Below are positions 1 to 6,270 of a DNA stretch of 6,605 bases, one piece after another. Every line of letters starts with the position of its first letter. Position 1 is the stretch's first letter. Source of the DNA: Anaerolineae bacterium (GTDB lineage Bacteria; Chloroflexota; Anaerolineae; Aggregatilineales; Phototrophicaceae); the NCBI GenBank assembly GCA_020848855.1, contig JADLHH010000192.1, positions 1 through 6,605 on the forward strand, given 5' to 3'. A program made the translations under genes and the position numbers. The notes beneath the pieces were generated by a model that was not told where the DNA came from, made no database searches, and was given only the letters and a program-made list of their open reading frames with translations.

Positions 1-1417
1 CCAGGGCCATACCGCGGGGAAGGATGGTGACCTTGCGCACCGGGTGCGACTCGGGAATGACCCAGCCCACCATGGCGTGACCGGCTTCGTGATAGGCGGT
101 GGTTTCGCGCTCGTCCTCGGGAATCACCCGGCTTTTTCGCTCGGGGCCCATGCGAACCCGGTCGATAGCCTCCTCGCAGTCCTGCATATAGATTTTGTCG
201 CGATTGCTCCGAGCCGCCAGCAAAGCGGCCTCATTGAGCAAGTTCTCCAGGTCGGCACCAGAGAATCCCGGGGTCTGACGGGCCAATAGATTCAGGTCGA
301 CATTGGCCCCCAGGGGCTTGCCGCGAGAATGCACCTTGAGGATGGCCAGTCTTCCCGCAATGTCGGGCTTGTCGACCATCACCTGACGGTCGAAGCGACC
401 GGGACGCAGCAGCGCCGGGTCGAGCACATCGGGGCGATTGGTAGCCGCCAAAATGATCACATTCTGGTTGGGTTCAAAGCCGTCCATCTCGACCAGCAAC
501 TGGTTCAAGGTCTGCTCGCGCTCGTCGTGCCCGCCGCCGAGTCCCGCGCCGCGATGCCGACCGACGGCGTCGATTTCGTCGACGAACACAATCGCCGGCG
601 CTTCGGCTTTGGCGCGCTCGAACAGGTCGCGGACGCGGCTCGCGCCGACGCCGACGAACATCTCGACAAATTCCGAGCCGGAGATACTGAAGAACGGCAC
701 ACCCGCCTCACCAGCGACCGCCCGCGCCATCAGCGTCTTGCCCGTCCCCGGAGGACCGACCATCAACACGCCTTTCGGGATGCGCGCGCCGAGACGGATG
801 AACTTTTCCGGCTCCTTCAGGAACTCGACGACTTCCGCCAGTTCCTGCTTGGCTTCTTCCGCGCCCGCCACGTCGGCGAAGGTCACCTGCGGGCGTTCCA
901 TGTCGCGAACGACGCGCGCGCGGCTGCGCCCGAAGCTCAGCGCCTGATCCTGCCCGGTTCGCACCGAGCGCATCATACGCCACAGCAGCCAGACGATGAT
1001 CAGCGTCGGCACGACGGCGACGAGCAACTGGAACAGCAAACCGGTCGTGTTGTCGCCCTGCCGCTCGGTGAATTCCACCTGACTGAATTCATCGGACGTG
1101 ACGCCGAAGGTTTGCAGGGCAGCGAACAGGTCGGTTTCGCGCTCTTTGTAATAATAGGCGGTGCTGCCGTTGCGCAGACCGACAAAGACGTCGCTGCCGC
1201 CGCGCACCTGAATTTCGGTTACGTTGCCCTGCTGAATCTGCTCGGCAAGCCGATCCAGGGAGATGGTATTTCCTTTGGGCATACTGCTGGGCTGTCCAAA
1301 AATGACGACAAACAGCAGCAGGACGACCACTCCAACAACCAGCCAGATGCGCTGGGCGTTGCGATTTGCAAAGGGAGAATTGTTGTTACTCTGCGGATCG
1401 GAAGGTTTGTTGCTCAC
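1..1417 (-). CDS. ftsH: FtsH, ATP-dependent membrane zinc metalloprotease (C-terminus cut off by window edge)
   Basis: FtsH is a membrane-anchored AAA+ protease. It forms hexamers that pull misfolded membrane proteins and short-lived regulators into a zinc protease chamber facing the cytoplasm. The visible 472 residues show a first membrane helix (about 24-40), an extracytoplasmic segment (about 41-126), a second helix (about 127-146), and then the AAA module. The module has Walker A GPPGTGKT (221-228), the aromatic pore motif MFVGVG (253-258), Walker B IVFVDEID (276-283), and a second region of homology ending in RPGRFD with arginine fingers R338 and R341. The protease zinc motif HEAGH is at 443-447. 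The third zinc ligand and the rest of the protease domain lie beyond the left edge; FtsH is usually 600-650 residues. The start is a GTG with GGAG about 10 bases upstream. A TTG at 1441 in the same frame is a less likely alternative. Identity is essentially certain. Codon choice shifts in the last 120 visible codons (see findings). Confidence 0.97.
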   Translation of the reverse strand, partial: MSNKPSDPQSNNNSPFANRNAQRIWLVVGVVVLLLFVVIFGQPSSMPKGNTISLDRLAEQIQQGNVTEIQVRGGSDVFVGLRNGSTAYYYKERETDLFAALQTFGVTSDEFSQVEFTERQGDNTTGLLFQLLVAVVPTLIIVWLLWRMMRSVRTGQDQALSFGRSRARVVRDMERPQVTFADVAGAEEAKQELAEVVEFLKEPEKFIRLGARIPKGVLMVGPPGTGKTLMARAVAGEAGVPFFSISGSEFVEMFVGVGASRVRDLFERAKAEAPAIVFVDEIDAVGRHRGAGLGGGHDEREQTLNQLLVEMDGFEPNQNVIILAATNRPDVLDPALLRPGRFDRQVMVDKPDIAGRLAILKVHSRGKPLGANVDLNLLARQTPGFSGADLENLLNEAALLAARSNRDKIYMQDCEEAIDRVRMGPERKSRVIPEDERETTAYHEAGHAMVGWVIPESHPVRKVTILPRGMAL

Positions 1418-1498
1418 ACTAAGATCACTCCAACCAATCAAACGATGTGGGGTTCAGCACGCGTTATCGAGGAAATTGAGTGTACGTTCATCGTGCGG

Positions 1499-1527
1499 AT
1501 TATACTACACAAGCGCATCCGTGACGA
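1499..1527 (-). promoter_or_regulatory. Probable sigma-70-type promoter of ftsH
   Basis: On the minus strand a perfect -10 box TATAAT (1504-1499) lies 17 bases from a -35-like TCGTCA (1527-1522), which matches TTGACA at 4 of 6 positions. Transcription would start near 1492, giving a leader of about 75 bases before the GTG at 1417. No heat-shock CIRCE-type repeat was seen. The leader contains a 6-bp inverted repeat (1442-1447 with 1489-1494), but its loop is too long to call a regulatory structure. Confidence 0.55.
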
Positions 1528-1663
1528 TACAATTGCCCAGAGATTTCGAACGCCGCGCGAGGAATCGAGAAATTTCTATCACAACTATAATACAATGAGC
1601 GAAATTCTATTGTGTTTGAATCTTTAAACAATACAGGTCTTCAGTAATATTCTTACAGTGAAA

Positions 1664-1672
1664 TGATAGAAT
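1664..1672 (+). promoter_or_regulatory. Candidate extended -10 promoter for the zinc-ribbon/FHA gene
   Basis: The plus strand carries TG-A-TAGAAT, an extended -10 arrangement, at 1664-1672, with no clear -35 box. Transcription would begin near 1679. That leaves almost no leader for the ATG at 1684 but about 28 bases for the GTG at 1708, which favours the GTG start. An alternative is the perfect TATAAT at 1586-1591, which also lacks a good -35. The choice between them cannot be made from sequence alone. Confidence 0.35.
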
Positions 1673-1707
1673 AGAGCTAATTTATGGAATTCGTCGGGGT
1701 TATCATC

Positions 1708-2217
1708 GTGACCGAGTGTTTATACTGTGGTTACAAGAAGATCAGCGAGAATGCGAAAACTTGTCCACGCTGCGGTCTCCCGCTGACACAGCAGATTCAG
1801 ACTGCCACCCGTGTGCTGAGCGACACGGATGACGAAACCGCGATCCCTCGCTGGGGGACGGCGGGCTTTAGCTCGCGCATGAATCTCGTGCTGAAAGTTC
1901 ACGGCTGCGACAAAATCTACACGTTCGACGCCGCCCAAATCACCAAGCTGGCGATGGGACGGCTCGACCCGGATTCAGGCGAGGCGCCGGCTATTGACCT
2001 GCAGGACTGCAAGGGAGTCGAAAAAGGCGTCTCGCGGCGTCACGCGGCGATCATCCGGCGCGACACCGACACGCTGAGCCTGATCGACCAGGAAAGCGAC
2101 AATGGGACGTTCCTCAACGGGCAGCGGTTGGTGCCCAACCAGCCGCGCATCCTGCGCGACGGCGACGAAATCCGGCTCGGACACCTCGTTATCTACGTGC
2201 GCTTCGAGAAAAGCTAA
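1708..2217 (+). CDS. Zinc-ribbon and FHA-domain protein
   Basis: This is a small cytoplasmic protein predicted to bind phosphothreonine peptides through a forkhead-associated (FHA) domain. Counting from the GTG at 1708 (169 residues), a treble-clef zinc ribbon C4-x2-C7...C19-x2-C22 comes first. A polar linker follows (about 30-55), then the FHA domain (about 59-165). FHA hallmarks are GR at 84-85, SRRH at 109-112, NGTFLNG at 132-138 and GDEIRLG at 152-158. The serine and arginine of the SRRH strand and the asparagine of NGTFLNG are the residues that normally contact phosphothreonine, so binding is likely intact. There is no membrane segment or catalytic domain. GTG 1708 is preferred because GGGG lies 8 bases upstream and the protein then begins right at the zinc ribbon. 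ATG 1684 would add eight hydrophobic residues (EFVGVIIV) with a poor ribosome site. The gene diverges from ftsH and appears monocistronic. The partner kinase and the specific role are unknown. Confidence 0.85.
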   Translation: MTECLYCGYKKISENAKTCPRCGLPLTQQIQTATRVLSDTDDETAIPRWGTAGFSSRMNLVLKVHGCDKIYTFDAAQITKLAMGRLDPDSGEAPAIDLQDCKGVEKGVSRRHAAIIRRDTDTLSLIDQESDNGTFLNGQRLVPNQPRILRDGDEIRLGHLVIYVRFEKS

Positions 2218-2220
2218 TCC

Positions 2221-2360
2221 AGTGCTGAGTTAAAACGGTGCTCATGCAAAGGCACTCGGCAAATAACCTCGCTTTTCCACAACGATACGACCGTCAATTT
2301 GCGAGTAACTTTCCTCAGCACATGCTTGCGAAGCAAGCCCAGCACTCGGTACTCAGCACT
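2221..2360. repeat. Repeat-bearing spacer bounded by a 10-bp perfect inverted repeat
   Basis: The spacer begins with AGTGCTGAGT (2221-2230) and ends with its exact reverse complement ACTCAGCACT (2351-2360). On the minus strand the right end consists of three tandem heptamers of related sequence: AGTGCTG (2360-2354), AGTACCG (2353-2347) and AGTGCTG (2346-2340). GCACTCGG occurs twice in direct orientation (2252-2259 and 2342-2349). A related GTGCTGAGG lies at 2321-2313 on the minus strand. A hairpin with arms GCTTGC (2324-2329) and GCAAGC (2333-2338) lies inside. There is no coding sequence. The element could be a short interspersed repeat, or a MITE-like remnant with 10-bp ends. No convincing target duplication flanks it. 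Confidence 0.5.
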
Positions 2361-2390
2361 ATCTGGCGTTAGCATCTCCCTGAACCCACA

Positions 2391-2399
2391 TGCTATCAT
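2391..2399 (+). promoter_or_regulatory. Candidate extended -10 promoter of the ECF sigma gene
   Basis: The plus strand reads TG-C-TATCAT at 2391-2399, an extended -10 with a 5 of 6 match to TATAAT; no -35 box is obvious. Transcription would begin near 2406, inside the longest possible reading frame (ATG 2390). This supports the ATG at 2432 as the true start, with a leader of about 26 bases. Confidence 0.35.
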
Positions 2400-2431
2400 T
2401 GAGAGTGACCCTGCCTATCCCGGACACGACG

Positions 2432-3088
2432 ATGACGGAACGGACAAACGAGGAATGGCTTGCAGACCTGCGAGGCGCGCCGGAAGTGCAGGCGCGTGCC
2501 CTTGAAGACCTGCAGGTTCGTTTGCAGCGCGGCATTTTCTATTACCTCAGCCGGGAGCGCAGTGACCTTGCAGGATTGTCGAACCACGAACTGACGCAGA
2601 TGTCGGAAGACCTGGCGCAGGATGCTACGCTGCGGGTCGTCGAAAACCTCGACAGCTTTCGCGGCGACAGTCTGTTCACGACCTGGGCGACGCGCATCGC
2701 CGTGCGGGTGGCGATCAGCGACCTGCGGCGCGCGCGCTACAAGGACTTCAGCCTGGACGCGATGACCGCCAACGGCGACCTGCTGGCGCTGAACGGCAAT
2801 CCGGTTGCCAGCACCCAGCCCCCCGCGCCGGAACGCGCCGCCGAGCAGACCGAGATACTGACGCGGATTCAGCAGGCGCTCGACGACGTGCTGACCGACC
2901 GGCAGCAGCAGGCGCTGATCGCGGTGGCGGTGCGCGGCGTGCCGCTGGAAGTCGTCGCCGACCAGATGAACACCAACCGCAACGCCCTCTACAAGCTGCT
3001 GCACGACGCCCGGCGCAAGCTGAAGACCCACCTCGAATCGCAGGGCTTGTCGATGGACTACGTGCTGAATCTGTTTCAGGATCAGTAG
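2432..3088 (+). CDS. ECF-type RNA polymerase sigma factor (sigma-70 family)
   Basis: The protein should direct RNA polymerase core to a dedicated promoter set. With the start at 2432 it has 218 residues. Region 2 (about 57-106) includes the core-binding stretch DLAQDATLRV and FRGDSLFTTWATRIAVRVA, ending in the basic DLRRARYK near the -10 recognition helix. A variable proline- and alanine-rich linker follows (about 107-138). Region 4 (about 139-200) contains LTDRQQQALIAVAVRGVPL and a helix-turn-helix ending in NALYKLLHDARRKLK, which would read the -35 element. There is no region 1.1 or region 3, consistent with the ECF group. The ATG at 2390 would add 14 residues that do not resemble the family and would overlap the candidate promoter. 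Neither start has a strong ribosome site. No anti-sigma gene is adjacent; the nearest candidate is the ZAS protein about 2.9 kb downstream. Family assignment is firm, the ECF subgroup is not determined. Confidence 0.88.
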   Translation: MTERTNEEWLADLRGAPEVQARALEDLQVRLQRGIFYYLSRERSDLAGLSNHELTQMSEDLAQDATLRVVENLDSFRGDSLFTTWATRIAVRVAISDLRRARYKDFSLDAMTANGDLLALNGNPVASTQPPAPERAAEQTEILTRIQQALDDVLTDRQQQALIAVAVRGVPLEVVADQMNTNRNALYKLLHDARRKLKTHLESQGLSMDYVLNLFQDQ

Positions 3089-3106
3089 GGAAATCGAAAA
3101 TGAAAT

Positions 3107-3128
3107 GGGGCGCACGGTTGTGCGCCCC
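3107..3128. terminator. Strong hairpin between convergent genes, probable bidirectional terminator
   Basis: The arms GGGGCGCA (3107-3114) and TGCGCCCC (3121-3128) pair perfectly over 8 bp around a 6-base loop. The hairpin sits 18 bases after the sigma-factor stop and 24 bases after the hppA stop on the other strand. On the minus strand it is followed by a T-rich run (ATTTCATTTTC), fitting intrinsic termination of hppA. The plus-strand side lacks a good T tract, so termination there is less certain. The palindrome also resembles GC-rich interspersed repeats (see findings). Confidence 0.7.
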
Positions 3129-3152
3129 TACAACGTTTGGTGAAGCGAATGC

Positions 3153-5681
3153 TTAGTCGCCGCCGCTGGCGTGCGCGACGGCTTCTTCCATCTCGTGCGT
3201 TTCCTTGTCTTCCTGCTTGCTGCGGCGAATTGCCCACAGGATGACGCCCAGCAGCACGACCATCACGATGGTGATCGCCGTGCGCGTGCCCTGGTCGGTC
3301 TGCGGCGCGGCTGCCGTGACGATCAGCGGCGCGGCGAGCAGCGAAATCAGGTTGACGACCTTGATCATCGGATTGAGCGCGGGACCCGCCGTGTCCTTGA
3401 AGGGATCGCCGACGGTATCGCCCACGACCGACGCCTTGTGCGGCTCGGAGTGCTTGCCGCCGTAGTTGCCGTCCTCGATGTACTTTTTGGCGTTATCCCA
3501 TGCGCCGCCGGCGTTCGCCATGAACACCGCCATCAACTGCCCGGTGAGGATGATGCCCGCCAGGAAGCCGCCGAGCGCCGGAGCGCCCAGCAGGAAGCCA
3601 ACGACGATCGGGGTGAGCACGGCGATGACGCCGATGGGCAGCAGCTCGCGCTGCGCCGCCTGCGTCGAAACGCTCACGCACTCGGCATAGTCGGGCGTCT
3701 TGGTGCCTTCGAGGATGCCGGGGATGCGGAACTGACGGCGCACCACGCCGATCATCTTGAAGGCGGCGCGGTTGACCGAGCGGATCAGCAGGCTGCTGAA
3801 CAGGAAGATCAGCGCACCGCCGATCAGGAAGCCGATGAAGACGATTGGCTCGGCGATGTTGATGCCCGTGCCGAACAGCGTATCCTGCAGCGGCACGCCC
3901 AGACCCAACTGGACGACGCGCGTGTCGGTCAGGAATGAGCCGAACAGCGCGACTGCCGCGATCACCGCGGAGCCGATGGCGATACCTTTGGTGATCGCCT
4001 TGGTGGTGTTGCCGACCGCGTCGAGCGAGTTGAGCGTCTCAGCAGCGACACCTTCGCTTTCGCCCGCCAGTTCCGCCACGCCCTGCGCGTTGTCGGAGAT
4101 GGGACCGAAGGCGTCCATCGAAACGTTGTTGCCGGTCAGCGTCAGCATACCGATACCGGTCATAGCGACGCCGTACAGCACCGCCGTGAAGTTATCGACG
4201 ATCTGGACGCCGTTGCCGTCGGTGATCGGGAACAACATGAAAATGATCACGCTGGCGAGAATGCTGCCCGCGATGACAATGATCGCCCAGACCGAGCTTT
4301 CCATCCCGTTCGCCAGACCGCTGAGGATGGTCGTGGCGGGACCCGTCTGGGTGTTGCGGGCGATCTCCTGAACGGGCGCGTGTCCGGTGTCGGTGAAGTA
4401 GGCAGTCACGCGGTCGATGACGATGGCGAGTATGATGCCGGCGACGACTGCCGCGAACGGCTGCCAGATCACCCCACCACTGTTGATGTTCTCATCGTGC
4501 ATGTAGATGAGCGTCATCAGACCGAACAGCGTGATGCTGATCACGGCGGCGCTGTAGAAGCCGCGCGTGATAGCGTGCAGCGCGTCCTTGCCGGACGACG
4601 ACTTGACCAGATAGGTGCTGATGATCGAACTGAGCACGCCGATGCCACGCACGACCAGCGGGAAGACAATCCACACCGGGCTGCGCGTGACCGTCGCCAG
4701 CGCCAGACCGAGGATCAAGCCGGAGACGATGGTGACTTCGTAGCTCTCGAAGATGTCCGCCGCCATACCGGCGCAGTCGCCGACGTTGTCGCCCACGAGG
4801 TCGGCGATCACGGCAGCGTTACGCGGGTCGTCTTCGGGCAGACCGGCTTCGACCTTACCCACGAGGTCAGCGCCCACGTCCGCCGCTTTGGTGTAGATGC
4901 CGCCGCCCACGCGCATGAACAGCGCCAGCAGCGTGCCGCCGAAGCCGAAGCCCAGCAGCGCATCCGGCGAGGCGATGCCGAAGACGATGAAGATCATCGT
5001 TCCGCCGAACAGACCAAGACCGTCAGTCAGCATACCGGTGATCGTGCCGGAGCGGTAGGCAATACGCAGCGCGTCGGCATAGCCACGCTTCGGATCGACC
5101 GCCGCCGCCGCGACGCGGACGTTGCCCTGGACAGCCATGTTCATGCCGACGAAACCAACCATCGCCGAGAAGACTGCGCCGAGCAGGAACGCCCCGGCGC
5201 GACCGAGCGCGATGTTGGTACGGGCGCTTTCGCATTGCGAAACGCCTTCGGTGACAATCGCGGCTTCTTCAGCGTAGACGACGGCGTTTTCCTGCTGCAG
5301 CGCCAGTTCGCTCGCGGTCAAATTCGGGTTCGCGCTGGCGATTGACGTGCGAATGGCATCGGCGTTAATGGTCGCCCGCGCCTGCTCCGCGACTTCGGGG
5401 CAGAAGTGTTCGATAGCATACGGCGTTGGGTTGACCACATAAACGCTGAAGAACAGGACCACGACGAGGATGGCAATGAGAATGGCAATGATGCGGAACT
5501 GCGAACTGAGGTAGGCATTTGCGCCGGTGCGGATGTACCCCCACACCTCCTGCATCTTCGCAGAACCCTTGCTTTCGCTCAGGATTTGCCGCACGAGGAA
5601 CCCGGCATACAGGATGCCGGCTACTGCAATTGCCAACACGAGGTAGATGAGGGTGTTTTCTAGTGAACTCAGTGGACGCAT
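3153..5681 (-). CDS. hppA: Membrane-bound proton-pumping pyrophosphatase, K+-independent type
   Basis: This integral membrane enzyme hydrolyses pyrophosphate and uses the energy to move protons across the membrane. The complete 842-residue protein has about 16 membrane helices. Signature sites are DVGADLVGKVE (268-278), DDPRN (284-288), VGDNVGDCAGMAAD (296-309), NAGGAWDNAKKYIE (723-736) and GDTVGDPFKDTAGPALN (754-770). Together these supply the magnesium- and pyrophosphate-binding acidic and lysine residues. The motif GNTTKAITKG (557-566) has lysine at 561 and threonine at 564, where K+-dependent enzymes carry alanine and glycine or alanine, so the K+-independent class is expected. Proton rather than sodium transport is inferred from that class. 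The start is well supported by AAAGGA (minus strand, 5696-5691) 9 bases before the ATG. The protein is longer than the usual 660-770 residues, mainly through an insert between helices 2 and 3 (about 84-160). The gene is monocistronic and convergent with the sigma gene. Confidence 0.97.
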   Translation of the reverse strand: MRPLSSLENTLIYLVLAIAVAGILYAGFLVRQILSESKGSAKMQEVWGYIRTGANAYLSSQFRIIAILIAILVVVLFFSVYVVNPTPYAIEHFCPEVAEQARATINADAIRTSIASANPNLTASELALQQENAVVYAEEAAIVTEGVSQCESARTNIALGRAGAFLLGAVFSAMVGFVGMNMAVQGNVRVAAAAVDPKRGYADALRIAYRSGTITGMLTDGLGLFGGTMIFIVFGIASPDALLGFGFGGTLLALFMRVGGGIYTKAADVGADLVGKVEAGLPEDDPRNAAVIADLVGDNVGDCAGMAADIFESYEVTIVSGLILGLALATVTRSPVWIVFPLVVRGIGVLSSIISTYLVKSSSGKDALHAITRGFYSAAVISITLFGLMTLIYMHDENINSGGVIWQPFAAVVAGIILAIVIDRVTAYFTDTGHAPVQEIARNTQTGPATTILSGLANGMESSVWAIIVIAGSILASVIIFMLFPITDGNGVQIVDNFTAVLYGVAMTGIGMLTLTGNNVSMDAFGPISDNAQGVAELAGESEGVAAETLNSLDAVGNTTKAITKGIAIGSAVIAAVALFGSFLTDTRVVQLGLGVPLQDTLFGTGINIAEPIVFIGFLIGGALIFLFSSLLIRSVNRAAFKMIGVVRRQFRIPGILEGTKTPDYAECVSVSTQAAQRELLPIGVIAVLTPIVVGFLLGAPALGGFLAGIILTGQLMAVFMANAGGAWDNAKKYIEDGNYGGKHSEPHKASVVGDTVGDPFKDTAGPALNPMIKVVNLISLLAAPLIVTAAAPQTDQGTRTAITIVMVVLLGVILWAIRRSKQEDKETHEMEEAVAHASGGD

Positions 5682-5731
5682 TAACTTATATCCTTTGGAG
5701 ATATGAAAGGACTGAAATCACAACGACAACG

Positions 5732-5737
5732 ATTATA
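5732..5737 (-). promoter_or_regulatory. Probable -10 box of the hppA promoter
   Basis: A perfect TATAAT on the minus strand (5737-5732) lies 50 bases upstream of the hppA ATG, giving an expected leader of about 45 bases that includes the AAAGGA ribosome site. No good -35 lies at 16-18 bases; the nearest, TTGGAT (5765-5760), is 22 bases away, so an activator or an alternative sigma may contribute. Confidence 0.5.
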
Positions 5738-5797
5738 CCGTTTCATGCCATCTGGGGCGATCCAAGTTGGGATTAATGGGCTGAAATATTACGTTAC

Positions 5798-5813
5798 ACA
5801 TCCGGCAGGATGT
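5798..5813. repeat. Small perfect hairpin in the hppA/ZAS spacer
   Basis: ACATCC (5798-5803) and GGATGT (5808-5813) form a 6-bp stem with loop GGCA. There is no T tract beside it, so it is not an obvious terminator. It could be a regulator site or chance. Confidence 0.25.
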
Positions 5814-5964
5814 ACAAGGTGACAAGCGAACGACAAGCATCCTGCGGCGTCGAAGTGACCTAAAATTCGGCAAATAGATGGCGCGCAGGTGGCAAAAGCT
5901 GACGGTGCTGCCGCCCCAAAAACCGCTGCCGAAATATCCCGCCAGGCGCGGGTAAGATCATCCG

Positions 5965-5978
5965 GGACGTGCGCGTCC
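5965..5978. promoter_or_regulatory. 14-bp dyad just upstream of the ZAS-trxB pair, possible operator
   Basis: GGACG (5965-5969) and CGTCC (5974-5978) are perfect inverted arms around TGCG, ending 22 bases before the ATG at 6001. A weak -10-like TAAGAT follows at 5990-5995. If that -10 is used, the dyad lies near the -35 region, a usual place for a repressor or activator site. No matching known operator is recognised. Confidence 0.3.
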
Positions 5979-6000
5979 ATGTATTAGCATAAGATTAGGT

Positions 6001-6270
6001 ATGATTGTGGACGACAATCTGCACAAACTGATTAACTGTATTTTTGACATCCACCCGGACGGCAACCTCGACTGCGAGGAGTGCTGCAAGCAGTTCAACT
6101 GTCTGGTTGAGCTGGTTGCGACCGGGGCGCAGGTCAGCCAACTGCTTCCGGCGGTGGAAGCGCATCTGTCGTGTTGTCCCGATTGTCGGGAAGAGTTCCA
6201 GGCGCTTCTATCGATCGTCATTGCTGACAATCAAGGTTTGCTGATGCAACAAGGAAAAGAAGCTGAATGA
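6001..6270 (+). CDS. Small ZAS-type zinc-binding protein, anti-sigma-factor-like
   Basis: This 89-residue soluble protein is rich in cysteine (eight: 13, 25, 28, 29, 34, 58, 59, 62). It contains the zf-HC2/ZAS signature H55-x3-C59-x2-C62, preceded by C29 at the same 26-residue distance that separates C11 from H37 in Streptomyces RsrA. In that family the four residues bind zinc, and oxidation to a disulfide releases the bound sigma factor. There is no membrane helix, so it would act in the cytoplasm. A helix-rich tail follows (about 63-83). AGGT at 5997-6000 is too near ATG 6001 but well spaced for an in-frame GTG at 6007, so the true start may be 6007. The stop overlaps the trxB start by 4 bases (ATGA), pointing to translational coupling. 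Sigma binding is inferred from the motif; a non-sigma zinc or redox carrier role is possible. Confidence 0.75.
   Translation: MIVDDNLHKLINCIFDIHPDGNLDCEECCKQFNCLVELVATGAQVSQLLPAVEAHLSCCPDCREEFQALLSIVIADNQGLLMQQGKEAE

Larger units (their letters stand above)
5738..6000. other. Divergent intergenic spacer without a recognised gene
   Basis: The 319-base gap between the start of hppA and the zinc-binding protein gene holds the hppA promoter at its left end and two small dyads (listed separately). Short open frames exist on both strands; the longest is 63 codons on the minus strand (5789-5980). None has a recognisable domain or a convincing ribosome site. I see no RNA gene or riboswitch here. Confidence 0.5.

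Noticed and set aside
329..1627. Long plus-strand open frame (432 codons) across the ftsH region
   Set aside because: It lies antisense to ftsH, whose motifs are unmistakable on the other strand. The frame is a GC-driven shadow with no recognisable domain.
1613..1630. AT-rich inverted repeat TGTTT/AAACA upstream of the FHA gene
   Set aside because: Five-base AT arms with an 8-base loop are expected by chance in AT-rich intergenic DNA, and it does not follow a gene end as a terminator would.
2221..2360. Complete insertion sequence or CRISPR unit
   Set aside because: There is no transposase gene, no regular repeat-spacer pattern and no clear target duplication; only short repeats and a 10-bp inverted repeat are present.
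2214..2399. 61-codon minus-strand open frame in the repeat-bearing spacer
   Set aside because: It covers the inverted-repeat spacer almost exactly and consists of translated repeat sequence with no domain or ribosome site.
2396..3115. 239-codon minus-strand open frame over the sigma factor
   Set aside because: The plus strand encodes a clear ECF sigma factor with both conserved regions; the opposite frame has no family features.
4380..5345. 321-codon plus-strand open frame rich in Asp, Arg, His and Gln
   Set aside because: It is antisense to hppA. Its composition is typical of the mirror frame of a membrane-protein gene, and no domain or ribosome site supports it.
5789..5980. 63-codon minus-strand open frame in the hppA/ZAS spacer
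   Set aside because: There is no recognisable homology or good ribosome site, and the start overlaps the dyad upstream of the ZAS gene; chance is more likely.
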